Shown: piece after piece, positions 1 through 6,902 of the stretch
Position numbering within the stretch: the stretch's first letter is position 1
Layout: each line of letters opens with the position of its first letter
Notes under the pieces: model-generated
The model's input: only the letters and a program-made list of their open reading frames with translations
Databases searched by the model: none
What the model was told of the DNA's origin: nothing
Translations under genes and position numbers: made by a program
DNA from: Acidimicrobiia bacterium
Lineage (GTDB): Bacteria; Actinomycetota; Acidimicrobiia; Spongiisociales; ZC4RG35
Length of the DNA stretch: 12,096 bases
Direction of reading: 5' to 3'
Assembly: GCA_009377735.1 (NCBI GenBank)
Contig: WHTL01000097.1
Span: forward strand, 1 to 12,096

Positions 1-764
1 CGCTCCCCGATCCTGCAGTACACGATTATGTCTTCGGAAGGTTCAAGACCCTGCTGCTCGGCGTAGATCGCCTCGAGCTCCTCCCTGCTCTTGAAGGTTC
101 CATCTTCGTTCGCTGCCATCTTCCACGGGACGTTCTTCGCACCCGGGATGTGCCCACCACGAACGGCACCCTCGTTGGGATAGCCAGGGATGTGGAGCCT
201 CTCACCGGTGAACTCCTCCGGAGAACGGACATCCACCAGGGGACCGATCCGGTTCACGGCGTGGTCCCGGGCATCTGGGAGAAAGGCGCGCAGCGCCGTC
301 TCGTCACGTTCTGGTGTCGGGTAGTCGGTGGACTCCACGACAGACTTGTCGGTGGTCATCTCCCGGCCCTCGGCCTCCCACTTGTCACGCCCTCCATCGA
401 GGATACGGAGATCCTCATGCCCGAAAAGGCTGAACACCCACAACGCATACGTCGCCCACCAGTTGTTGTTGTCGCCGTAGAGAATGACAGTGGAATCGGG
501 TCTGATCCCTTTCTCCGACATCAGCTGGGCAAAACCCTCGGCGTCTACGTAATCACGGATCGTATCGTCGTTGAGATCGGCAATCCAGTCGATCTTTAAA
601 GCACCTGGGATGTGGCCAACCTCATAAAGCAGCACATCTTCGTCTGATTCAACGATGACAACGTCGGGATCATCTAGGTGTTGAGCCAGCCACTCGGTGG
701 AAACCAGCTTCTCGGGGTGGGTATAGGCCGCGAACCTCTCATTGGAATCGACACCAACGCTCAT
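1..764 (-). CDS. sseA: Thiosulfate/3-mercaptopyruvate sulfurtransferase (two-domain rhodanese, SseA-type), 3' end cut by window edge
   Basis: Reading the complement from the ATG at 764-762 gives an open frame of 254 codons to the window edge. It is a tandem-rhodanese protein that moves sulfane sulfur from thiosulfate or 3-mercaptopyruvate to a thiol acceptor, probably in the cytosol since no signal peptide is seen. The N-terminal domain (about residues 18-135) carries VESDEDVLLYEVGHIPGA and VILYGDNNNWWA. The C-terminal domain (from about 170) has LVDVRSPEEF and GGHIPGAKNVPW, then the catalytic loop CRIGE with active-site Cys250. The conserved Arg-Ser-Ser and the last ~40 residues lie outside the window. 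The N-terminus (AYTHPEKLV) aligns, from memory, with Mycobacterium tuberculosis SseA, supporting this start. A GGGAG Shine-Dalgarno-like motif sits about 6 nt upstream. It is divergent from a SufE-family gene; in M. tuberculosis sseA also neighbours a SufE-like gene. Confidence 0.93.
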   Translation of the reverse strand, partial: MSVGVDSNERFAAYTHPEKLVSTEWLAQHLDDPDVVIVESDEDVLLYEVGHIPGALKIDWIADLNDDTIRDYVDAEGFAQLMSEKGIRPDSTVILYGDNNNWWATYALWVFSLFGHEDLRILDGGRDKWEAEGREMTTDKSVVESTDYPTPERDETALRAFLPDARDHAVNRIGPLVDVRSPEEFTGERLHIPGYPNEGAVRGGHIPGAKNVPWKMAANEDGTFKSREELEAIYAEQQGLEPSEDIIVYCRIGE

Positions 765-796
765 GGGTACTCCCTATTCGTCTCGCCCTCGTTGCT

Positions 797-812
797 CCTA
801 CCCGGAGGTAGG
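797..812. promoter_or_regulatory. Short perfect inverted repeat in the sseA/sufE divergent region
   Basis: Arms CCTACC (797-802) and GGTAGG (807-812) flank a 4-nt centre. It lies 33-48 bp upstream of the sseA start, in the only noncoding DNA between the two divergent genes, so an operator is possible. The arms are short and the site may be chance; no known regulator motif was recognised. Confidence 0.25.
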
Positions 813-880
813 TCCTTCATGCTAGCGATGAACTGCAACCCGTCCGACGGGGCGGATATGGGTCATCTCTATCACTCGCA

Positions 881-886
881 TACAAT
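881..886 (+). promoter_or_regulatory. Possible -10 element (TACAAT) for sufE, implying a near-leaderless transcript
   Basis: TACAAT matches the sigma-70/SigA -10 consensus at five of six positions and ends 9 nt before the sufE ATG at 896. Transcription starting 7-10 nt downstream would begin at or just before the ATG. The only Shine-Dalgarno-like bases (AAGG at 891-894) sit too close to the ATG for normal use. Leaderless genes are common in Actinobacteria. No convincing -35 hexamer was seen around 858-863. Confidence 0.35.
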
Positions 887-895
887 CGTGAAGGT

Positions 896-1327
896 ATGGC
901 CATACCCCAAAAGCTACAGACGATCATTGACGTTTTTGAAGCCTCACCCGGCGACTTTCGAGTCGAGGCTCTCCTCGATTACTCCCGCCGACTCCCCGAG
1001 TTGCCCGCCCGCTACTCCGAAAACCACGACTTGTTGGAGGCGGTGCCCGAATGTCAAACCCCCTTTTTCCTCGCCACGGAGGTCGATGAGGACGGAACAG
1101 CCCACCTCTTCTTCGACGCCCCACCACAGGCTCCGACGGTACGGGGTTATGCGGGCCTCCTTTCCGACGGTCTCGACGGCGAGAAGGCGGAAACCATCAT
1201 CGAGGTCCCCGATGACTTCTACATGGACATGGGGTTGGAGGAGGTTGTGACACCCCTCCGATTGCGCGGGATGGGCGCCATACTCCATCGACTCAAGAGC
1301 CAGCTCCGGACGGCACTGACAACGTGA
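896..1327 (+). CDS. sufE: SufE family Fe-S cluster assembly sulfur-acceptor protein
   Basis: This 143-residue protein belongs to the SufE/Fe-S-metabolism domain family, which accepts persulfide sulfur from a SufS-type cysteine desulfurase and passes it to the SUF scaffold. The domain fills the protein: MAIPQKLQ at the start, LLDYSRRLPELP (about 27-38), the sulfur-acceptor motif PECQTPFFL with Cys53, HLFFDAPPQAPTVRG (about 70-84), VPDDFYMDMGL and TPLRLRGMGAIL near the end. The length is normal for the family. It is the first gene of a plus-strand run; murI starts 28 nt after its stop. The neighbouring divergent rhodanese suggests a shared role in sulfur handling. No suf operon genes (sufBCDS) are in this window, so the desulfurase partner is unknown. 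The family call is secure; the exact partner is inferred. Confidence 0.9.
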   Translation: MAIPQKLQTIIDVFEASPGDFRVEALLDYSRRLPELPARYSENHDLLEAVPECQTPFFLATEVDEDGTAHLFFDAPPQAPTVRGYAGLLSDGLDGEKAETIIEVPDDFYMDMGLEEVVTPLRLRGMGAILHRLKSQLRTALTT

Positions 1328-1355
1328 GTTCCTTGTCCATCACGGCTCGATTGTC

Positions 1356-2123
1356 TTGATCGGACTGTTCGATTCCGGGGTAGGCGGCTTTTCGATAGCA
1401 AGTGCGCTCCGGCGGCGACTACCCACGAGCGACCTACTCTATATCGCCGACCGGGCTCGGGCGCCCTGGGGCACCAAGTCCGACGAGCAGATTCTCGAGA
1501 TGTCGATCGAACTGACCGATCGACTGATCGACCTTGGATCCGAACTTGTCGTAGTGGCGTGCCACACCGGTTCCGTTGTTGCCCTGGAGTCGTTGCGTCG
1601 GCGACACCCCCAGATCCCGTTCGTCGGCCTGGATCCGGCGATAAAGCCGGCAGCGTCTCTAGGAAATGGAACCGTTGCGGTTCTGGCCACTCCAACTACC
1701 CTCCGCAGCCGCTCCTATCAGAAACTCGTGAACACGCACGCTACGGGTGTCGAGGTGGTGGCGGTTCCTTGCCCCCGTTGGGTGGAGTTGGTGGAGTCGG
1801 GTATTACCTCTGGGCCCCTGGCCGAGGAGTTGGTGGGCGAGGTGCTGGACCCCCTCAAGCACAAGGGGATCAACACCTTCGTCCTGGCGTGTACCCATTT
1901 TCCATTCCTGGAGAACGTGATCCGCCAGAGAATCGGATCCGAAGCCGTCCTGGTTGCGCCAACGGAGGGGGTGGTGCGTCAGGTTGAACGTCTCGCCAAG
2001 GGTGAATCAGGAATCGGCAATACCAAGGTCATCTCAACGGGACCCGAGGATGGTGTTGTCCAGACCGTGGCGGTTTTGGGAGGTCTCCGCGTCGCGGAGA
2101 AGGATCTAACCTTTTCCTCCTAA
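1356..2123 (+). CDS. murI: Glutamate racemase-like protein with an atypical first catalytic motif
   Basis: The 255-residue protein matches the Asp/Glu racemase family, which makes D-glutamate for peptidoglycan with two cysteines as acid/base. Visible motifs are IGLFDSGVGG (2-11, Asp6/Ser7), RAPWGTKS (35-42), VVACHTGS (66-73, Cys69), LGNGTVAVLATPTT (102-115) and FVLACTHFPFL (175-185, Cys179, Thr180, His181). Both cysteines are present and the length is normal. Oddities: the first motif, normally CysAsnThr(Ala/Ser), reads CysHisThrGly, and the usual ProTyrGly is ProTrpGly. Both positions contact substrate in characterised enzymes, so activity or specificity may differ. The start is a TTG placed directly before IGLFDSG; no better in-frame start or clear ribosome binding site was seen. 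The stop overlaps the next ATG by one base (TAATG), indicating translational coupling. The family is clear; D-glutamate production is inferred. Confidence 0.82.
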   Translation: MIGLFDSGVGGFSIASALRRRLPTSDLLYIADRARAPWGTKSDEQILEMSIELTDRLIDLGSELVVVACHTGSVVALESLRRRHPQIPFVGLDPAIKPAASLGNGTVAVLATPTTLRSRSYQKLVNTHATGVEVVAVPCPRWVELVESGITSGPLAEELVGEVLDPLKHKGINTFVLACTHFPFLENVIRQRIGSEAVLVAPTEGVVRQVERLAKGESGIGNTKVISTGPEDGVVQTVAVLGGLRVAEKDLTFSS

Positions 2124-2611
2124 TGACCACCGACCCCCCTTTCTCGCTCTACCCCGAGGAAACGATCGACCTCGACGAGATGGCACAGCTGACGGGGGCG
2201 TCACCGGTGCTGATCGAGGCTCTGATCCGCCAGGAGCTCCTCGTCCCCGTCGAAGGGGAAGTCGATGGTCTACCCCTCTTCGACCCCTCCGATGCCGAGT
2301 CTGTTCGCGCAGGACTGGCCCTACTCGAATCGGGTTTGCCTCTCGGGGAACTTCTCCAGATTGCAAAGGAGGCGAACGAGTCCCTCCGTCAGCTCGCCGA
2401 TCATGCGGTCGAGGCATTCAATCGGTTCGTCCGCGACGGTGTGGAGGCGGACACGCCGGACCGGAACGAGGTAGGTCGCCGACTCGACGCCGCCTATTCG
2501 GAGATGCTCCCCGCCGCCTCTCGACTGGTCGGGGGCCATTTCGCACGTCTCCTCATACAGGGTGCCAGGGAACGGCTGGATAGCCGAGACACCGACCCGA
2601 ATCTTCCGTGA
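2123..2611 (+). CDS. MerR-type helix-turn-helix protein of unknown target
   Basis: This 162-residue protein has an N-terminal winged-helix region resembling MerR: a first helix and turn in IDLDEMAQLTGASPVLIEAL (15-34), then a wing and DPSDAESVRAGLALLESGLP (54-73) with the GLPLGELLQIA element (70-80) typical of MerR second helices. The rest (about 85-160) looks mostly alpha-helical; no metal-binding cysteines or recognisable effector domain were seen. The start is ATG sharing its A with the murI stop, and the stop overlaps the menF GTG (GTGA), so expression is locked to both neighbours. It could regulate this operon or the divergent sseA promoter, but nothing in the sequence shows its target. 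It is not one of the classic metal- or drug-sensing MerR subfamilies. Confidence 0.7.
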   Translation: MTTDPPFSLYPEETIDLDEMAQLTGASPVLIEALIRQELLVPVEGEVDGLPLFDPSDAESVRAGLALLESGLPLGELLQIAKEANESLRQLADHAVEAFNRFVRDGVEADTPDRNEVGRRLDAAYSEMLPAASRLVGGHFARLLIQGARERLDSRDTDPNLP

Positions 2612-3765
2612 GCTGGAACCAGAGAGATCTGCCCAACGGCTTCGACCCAATCGCAGCCGGACCCGACCTCGTTTGGGCAAATGAGGACCGGATCCTCGCC
2701 GGTTGGGGTGTCTTGCACCGTATCGATGTGTCCACCGGAGCTCATCGCGCTGCCGACGCTCTCGCCCAACTGGCAGAGGTTGTGGCCCCCGGAGCCTGGA
2801 AGGCCTTCTTCAGCTTCACATTCGATCGCGATCGAACGGGGTCGGTATTGATCGTTCCCGAGATGATCGTCGAGGGCGACGGGGTGCATCGTCGTCTCAT
2901 CCATCATCAGGATGTGGATGCCCTTCCGGATGTTGCGCCGGAGTTTGAGGTCGACCGACCACGATACGCGGGCAGTTCCCTCCCTGACCTCCTCTGGCTC
3001 GATGCCGTCGCCGAGGCGATCTCAGTGATAAGGGGCGGATCCGCCGAGAAGATCGTGCTGGCTCGGGATCTGGCGGTTTGGTCGGAGAAACCATTCGACA
3101 CGCGTCGATTGGTGCGGAGACTCCGCACCCGTTTTCCGGAGTGCTTCACCTACCTGGTCGACGGTCTCGTTGGATCGTTTCCCGAGCTTATCGCCCGTAG
3201 AACGGGATCAAAGGTGGAGTCGATAGCAGTAGCTGGTTCTGCGCCACGCTCCGACGACCCCCAGCAGGACCGAGAGCTCGGCGAAGACCTCCTGAACTCG
3301 GAGAAGGACATCCACGAGCATCTCTTGGCAGCCGACTCCGTAGCCGCGGTGCTGGAGCTCCTCTGCTCCGACCTCGATCGTTCCCACCGCTCCCTACTCC
3401 AATTGGACAACATCCATCACCTGCAGACCTCGTTCTCCGGCACGCTGAGAGAGCCTGTACATCTACTCGAGCTGGCCGACAAGATCCACCCCTCCGCGGC
3501 GGTCGGGGGCACCCCTACCGACGTCGCCCTTGCCGAAATCATCCGTCTCGAGAAGATGGACCGGGCCCGCTACGCCGGCCCCGTCGGATGGTTCGATGAG
3601 GATGGAGATGGCGAGGCGGCCATTGCTCTGCGTTGTGCCCAGATATCAGGAGCAAGGGCCCGTCTCTTCGCTGGCACCGGCATCGTCAGCGGCTCCCTCC
3701 CCGAAGATGAGCTGGAAGAAACCCGAGTCAAACTCCAGGCCATGATGGGCGCGCTGGAATATTGA
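2608..3765 (+). CDS. menF: Isochorismate synthase (menaquinone pathway)
   Basis: The 385-residue protein belongs to the chorismate-binding MenF/EntC/TrpE family and probably converts chorismate to isochorismate, the first committed menaquinone step. The N-terminal ~125 residues are divergent. The conserved catalytic domain contains EKIVLARDL (147-155, Lys148 as the expected general base), FPELIARR (191-198, Glu193 the likely partner acid), AGSAPRSDDPQQDRELGEDL (209-228), SEKDIHEHLL (231-240), LQTSFSGTL (272-280), HPSAAVGGTPTDVALAEI (294-311), RARYAGPVGW (319-328) and FAGTGIVSGSLPEDELEET (354-372). GTG is the start, overlapping the preceding TGA by 4 nt. menD and menC converge on it from the other side, so menaquinone is far more likely than siderophore or salicylate production, although EntC-like enzymes share these motifs. 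It is the last gene of the plus-strand run. Confidence 0.92.
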   Translation: MSWNQRDLPNGFDPIAAGPDLVWANEDRILAGWGVLHRIDVSTGAHRAADALAQLAEVVAPGAWKAFFSFTFDRDRTGSVLIVPEMIVEGDGVHRRLIHHQDVDALPDVAPEFEVDRPRYAGSSLPDLLWLDAVAEAISVIRGGSAEKIVLARDLAVWSEKPFDTRRLVRRLRTRFPECFTYLVDGLVGSFPELIARRTGSKVESIAVAGSAPRSDDPQQDRELGEDLLNSEKDIHEHLLAADSVAAVLELLCSDLDRSHRSLLQLDNIHHLQTSFSGTLREPVHLLELADKIHPSAAVGGTPTDVALAEIIRLEKMDRARYAGPVGWFDEDGDGEAAIALRCAQISGARARLFAGTGIVSGSLPEDELEETRVKLQAMMGALEY

Positions 3766-3767
3766 TT

Positions 3768-3837
3768 TTGTGGGGGGCCGATCTTTGCTTCGCTTCGCTC
3801 TGTCTTGTGGGGGGCCGATCTTTGCATCGCTCCGCTC
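3768..3837 (+). repeat. Two near-identical 33-bp direct repeats just after menF
   Basis: Units at 3768-3800 and 3805-3837 (period 37) share TTGTGGGGGGCCGATCTTTG and then a TCGCT/CGCTC tail, differing at two positions. They begin 2 nt after the menF stop. The second unit forms the left half of the hairpin at 3806-3856, so the array may be a duplicated terminator arm. Confidence 0.8.
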
Positions 3838-3856
3838 GCAAAGTGAACCCCCCACA
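3806..3856 (+). terminator. Large stem-loop downstream of menF, likely transcription terminator
   Basis: The outer stem pairs TGTGGGGGG (3806-3814) with CCCCCCACA (3848-3856). The inner stem pairs CTTTGC (3820-3825) with GCAAAG (3838-3843) around a 12-nt loop. It starts 41 nt after the menF stop and lies between convergent operons. No U-tract follows, so it is not a canonical intrinsic terminator; high-GC actinobacteria often lack one. It could act in both directions. Confidence 0.55.
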
Positions 3857-4046
3857 CCCCCCGAGCATTCTCCAGTAATCGCGACCCGATCTAGTCGCGG
3901 AGGCAGCACACTTCTTTGGTCCAGGTGAGAGTGTAAGCCGCGACGGCACCCGGCTCCTCGACGAACTGGCCACGACCAGTATCTAGGCCAGAGGCACGTA
4001 ACCCAAGCCTGACTTATGAGGTGCCTTGCAGAGTATTCGCGAGGCA
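3857..4046. other. Noncoding stretch rich in short palindromic stems, upstream of repeat copy A
   Basis: No credible gene was found. Several perfect inverted arms are visible: CTGGCC (3966-3971) with GGCCAG (3986-3991), AGGCAC (3992-3997) with GTGCCT (4021-4026), and CCTTGC (4024-4029) with GCAAGG (4044-4049). The last two overlap and would compete. Together with the adjacent repeat element this could fold into a structured RNA, but no known RNA family was recognised. Confidence 0.4.
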
Positions 4047-4206
4047 AGGTGAGACTTGGGATGCGACCACGCCAAACCCGTTGGGGCATCTCAACACGAC
4101 AGACGGGTACCGGGTCGCGGAGGTGAGGTCGGACGGCCCCGACCACGCGAGAAGCGAAGAAGAGGCAGCCGTAGGGGGTCTGGGGGACGGAGTCCCCCAG
4201 AAGTAA
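4047..4206 (+). repeat. Copy A of a dispersed ~160-bp repeat element (inverted relative to copy B)
   Basis: Its reverse complement aligns without gaps to 11427-11586. By hand count about 117 of 158 positions match, and 89 of the 104 nearest the hairpin end. Both copies keep two stems: GGTCGG/CCGACC (4127-4132 and 4139-4144 here) and a G-run hairpin, here a perfect 9-bp stem CTGGGGGAC (4180-4188) with GTCCCCCAG (4192-4200) and a GGA loop. Here the plus frame is open from a GTG at 4021 to TAA at 4204-4206, but it lacks recognisable homology, and copy B has stops in the matching frame, so I annotate it as a repeat rather than a gene. Confidence 0.8.
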
Positions 4207-4234
4207 TCGCGGAGGTGCCCCCTCTATCCGACCA

Positions 4235-4258
4235 CTCCCCCCTCATTCGAGGTGGGAG
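4235..4258 (-). terminator. Stem-loop 23 nt after the menD stop, possible operon terminator
   Basis: Arms CTCCC+CCTC (4235-4239, 4241-4244) and GAGG+GGGAG (4249-4252, 4254-4258) pair with a single C/T mismatch and a 4-nt ATTC loop. It lies just downstream of menD on the minus strand, where the long operon should end. No U-run follows, so the call rests on position and stem strength. Confidence 0.42.
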
Positions 4259-4281
4259 AATTGTTTGATGGGGGAATTGCG

Positions 4282-5946
4282 TCAGACCTGGGAAACCGCC
4301 TGTTTGATCTGCTCCCTTGCCTCGCGATCCTTTACCGGGTCAATGGGAACGTGAATCAGACGGATCGAGTCGGTACCAGTGATTTCTCCGAGATCCTCTG
4401 GCGCTTCGGCGAGGACATACTCGAGGTCGTGGAAGTCGGCGAGGATGGCCAGATCCCGACCGTGGGGGGTGGTGAAGAGACGGTCGAACTGGGGGGCGTG
4501 ACGGGCATGGGGCAGCTCCTCGAACATACGACCGCCGCGGTTGTCGACCACGACAAGGGTGAGGGACGGTTTCTGCTCGAGTAGGAGCCCGTTGTTGTCG
4601 TGGAGGAAGGTGAGATCACCACACAGACCCACCGTCATCGGGTCCGTTGTGGCCACACCCAGCGTTGTCGACACGAACCCATCGATACCCGACAGACCAC
4701 GGTTCGACACGACCTGGTGTGGCGTCCGCCAGGAAAAGGCATCAACATCGCGGATGGGCAGGGACGACCCAACCACCAAGGTCCTTGGTGTTGCGGCGGC
4801 GACATCACGGGCCACCCGCGCCGAGGTGAGGTGGTCATAGCCGTCGACGACCTGATCGATGATCTTCCTCACCTCCGAATCCGCTCCTAGCCACGTGTCA
4901 CGCCAGGTGGTGTCCGTAGCCCTTGGCAGCTTGTCTGACATCACCCTCCAGAAACTGTGGGCGTCCGCGCGGATCGACCAGGCCGCCGATCGCATCGGAT
5001 CCAGCCAGCGACCATGAGGGTCGACCATCACCTGTGGTATGTCCATACCGAGAAGTCGAAGCATGGAGGAAGAGACTCCGGCGGCCCCTAGGCGGATCAC
5101 CATCTCGGGGATCAGATCTTCGCGGTGGCCGAGGTGCTGGTAGGCAGTGACCACATCGTCGGAGCGCCCACCCGCACGCGCCTCGATCAACACCGGCCAT
5201 CCCAAGTGATCCCCAAGTGACCGTGCCGCTTCCGGTGACGACTCACCGCAGACCACGACCCCACGGCGCGCATCCACATCCGAGATCAGGTCCTGCGGCA
5301 GCTCCGGCACAATGGAGACGAATCCAAGAGAGACCGAGGGACGAGCTCCTTCTCCGCCGAGGGGCGATTGGAATGGTTCGGCGGTGGCACGACCGTCGTC
5401 GGTAACCGGGGAAGTGGGTTCACGGAAAACGAGGTTTATCTGAACCGGCCCGGGTGGCGACCCCATTGCTGCGGATACGGCTTGATCAACCGTGGTACGC
5501 CACATATTGACCGTCTCCGGGCGGTCCTCGCCTGGCCCGAGATCAGCCGCGAACCTGGTTTGGCGGTCAAAGAAGCCCGTCTGGGCCATTGTCTGGTTGG
5601 CACCGGTGTTATGAAGCTCCGGTGGACGATCGCACGTGAGCAGGACAAGTGGGACACCCGCCGCGGCCGCCTCGACCACCGCTGGCATGAGATTGGCGAC
5701 CGCACTGCCTGAGGTGCATATCACGGCCGAGGGTATCCCGCTCGCCCGTCCCACACCCAGGGCGAAGAATGCCGCGGATCGCTCGTCGAGGGACATCCGA
5801 AGGTTGGTGTCGGGATGAGATGCCGAGGCGATCACCGCTGCCGCCGAACGGGATCCGGGTGCTGCCACGAATTGGGAGAGGCCGTGACGAGTCAGCTCAT
5901 CCACCACCACACGAGCCAATGCCGTCGATGGATTGGGCGCGGTCAT
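4282..5946 (-). CDS. menD: 2-succinyl-5-enolpyruvyl-6-hydroxy-3-cyclohexene-1-carboxylate (SEPHCHC) synthase
   Basis: The 554-residue thiamine-diphosphate enzyme condenses isochorismate with 2-oxoglutarate (after decarboxylation) to SEPHCHC, the second menaquinone step. Family features are in order: PGSRSAAAV (30-38), DERSAAFFALG (54-64) with Glu55 as the expected ThDP-activating glutamate, CTSGSAVANLMPAVVEA (77-93), CDRPPELHNTGANQTM (105-120), SNRGLSGIDG (414-423), the ThDP/Mg motif GDLTFLHDNNG (443-453) and VVVDNRGGRMFEELP (465-479). The length is typical. ATG at 5946 overlaps the menC stop by 4 nt (ATGA), so MenC and MenD are translationally coupled. It is the last gene of the minus-strand operon and converges with menF, which supplies its substrate. 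The identification is secure. Confidence 0.95.
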   Translation of the reverse strand: MTAPNPSTALARVVVDELTRHGLSQFVAAPGSRSAAAVIASASHPDTNLRMSLDERSAAFFALGVGRASGIPSAVICTSGSAVANLMPAVVEAAAAGVPLVLLTCDRPPELHNTGANQTMAQTGFFDRQTRFAADLGPGEDRPETVNMWRTTVDQAVSAAMGSPPGPVQINLVFREPTSPVTDDGRATAEPFQSPLGGEGARPSVSLGFVSIVPELPQDLISDVDARRGVVVCGESSPEAARSLGDHLGWPVLIEARAGGRSDDVVTAYQHLGHREDLIPEMVIRLGAAGVSSSMLRLLGMDIPQVMVDPHGRWLDPMRSAAWSIRADAHSFWRVMSDKLPRATDTTWRDTWLGADSEVRKIIDQVVDGYDHLTSARVARDVAAATPRTLVVGSSLPIRDVDAFSWRTPHQVVSNRGLSGIDGFVSTTLGVATTDPMTVGLCGDLTFLHDNNGLLLEQKPSLTLVVVDNRGGRMFEELPHARHAPQFDRLFTTPHGRDLAILADFHDLEYVLAEAPEDLGEITGTDSIRLIHVPIDPVKDREAREQIKQAVSQV

Positions 5947-6902
5947 GTGAGGAGCTCAGCAGCGGCGCGGAGCCTTCGCATCATGCCCTGAGCAGTAGAG
6001 GTGTCTGCTCGCCACTTGGGGAGCTCATCGGGCTCGATTTCACGGTAGGAGATGACACCGTCCGCAGCCATGAGAGGTCTGCTGGTTACATCCCCGCCCA
6101 AAAGCTGGGCTGTTCCCAGACCGCAGGCGTAAGGCAACTCGGGTAGGGATGCCGCCGCCCGGACACCATGAGACAGACCTACCGAACTCTCCAATGCGGA
6201 GCTGATAACGACGGGGAGACCAGACCGTGCCGCCAGGTCGAGCGTCCGCCACACCCCTCCCAACGGCTGCACCTTGAGGACCAACAAGTCGGCACCTCCG
6301 GCGGCGACGACCTCCATGGGGTCGGTGGAAGTCCGCACCGACTCGTCGGCAGCCACCGGCACATCAACTCGGGCCCGTAATCGGACCATGTCTGCGATGG
6401 CAGCGACGGGTTGCTCCACGTACTCGAGATCGAAGACACGCAACGCCTCAAGCCTCCGCGTTGCCTCATCGAGAGACCAGGCACCGTTGACATCGATTCT
6501 GAGCCTCCCCCCCGGCCCCAGGGCATCGGACACAGCCTGTAGACGAGCCATCTCCGACTCTTCGTTGTCGTGGCCGGCCGCCACCTTCACTTTTGCGGTC
6601 GAGGCACCCGACTCGGTGACCAACCGTGCCGCCGTCTGCGGGTCAACAGCAGGAACCGTCACATTCACCGGGACCGTAGTCCGCACCGGATCGGGCAGGG
6701 GCTGACATGCTGCCTCCAGCGCTGCTGCCAGCCATCGCGCTGTCACCTCAGGTCCATAACCAGGGAAAGGCGAGAACTCACCCCACCCTTCCGGTCCCTT
6801 GATGAGGATCATCTCCCGCTCCACCACATTGCGAAACTCCAGTGCCATCGGTAACACCACTGGGTGGATCTCGACGTGATCGAACAGAGCGGCGGTGGTC
6901 AC
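5943..6902 (-). CDS. menC: o-Succinylbenzoate synthase (enolase superfamily)
   Basis: The 319-residue enolase-superfamily protein dehydrates SHCHC to o-succinylbenzoate. The full catalytic set of the MenC subgroup can be read: KVKV (Lys104, Lys106), RIDVNGAW (135-142, Asp137), YVEQP (161-165, Glu163), AADESV (184-189, Asp186) and VLKVQPLGG (208-216, Lys210). The spacing closely follows that of characterised MenC enzymes. The N-terminal capping region includes WGEFSPFPGY (40-49). Start is GTG at 6902, overlapping the stop of the upstream cytochrome gene by 4 nt (GTGA); its own stop overlaps menD. An N-acylamino acid racemase or dipeptide epimerase would share the fold, but linkage to menD and menF favours MenC strongly. 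MenH, which makes its substrate from SEPHCHC, is not in the window. Confidence 0.94.
   Translation of the reverse strand: MTTAALFDHVEIHPVVLPMALEFRNVVEREMILIKGPEGWGEFSPFPGYGPEVTARWLAAALEAACQPLPDPVRTTVPVNVTVPAVDPQTAARLVTESGASTAKVKVAAGHDNEESEMARLQAVSDALGPGGRLRIDVNGAWSLDEATRRLEALRVFDLEYVEQPVAAIADMVRLRARVDVPVAADESVRTSTDPMEVVAAGGADLLVLKVQPLGGVWRTLDLAARSGLPVVISSALESSVGLSHGVRAAASLPELPYACGLGTAQLLGGDVTSRPLMAADGVISYREIEPDELPKWRADTSTAQGMMRRLRAAAELLT

Noticed and set aside
150..599. 149-codon plus-strand frame at the left edge
   Set aside because: It is antisense to sseA, whose rhodanese motifs are unmistakable on the minus strand.
678..1250. 190-codon plus-strand frame across the sseA start and sufE
   Set aside because: It overlaps both real genes out of frame, and its composition (Pro/Ser/Arg/Thr-rich) is that of a shadow frame.
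3646..4146. 166-codon minus-strand frame across the menF end and the intergenic region
   Set aside because: It runs through the 33-bp repeats and hairpins, overlaps menF, and shows no domain.
4021..4206. Possible 61-residue protein from repeat copy A
   Set aside because: It has no recognisable domain and no ribosome binding site, and copy B has stop codons in the matching frame. The substitution pattern keeps it as a finding, not a gene.
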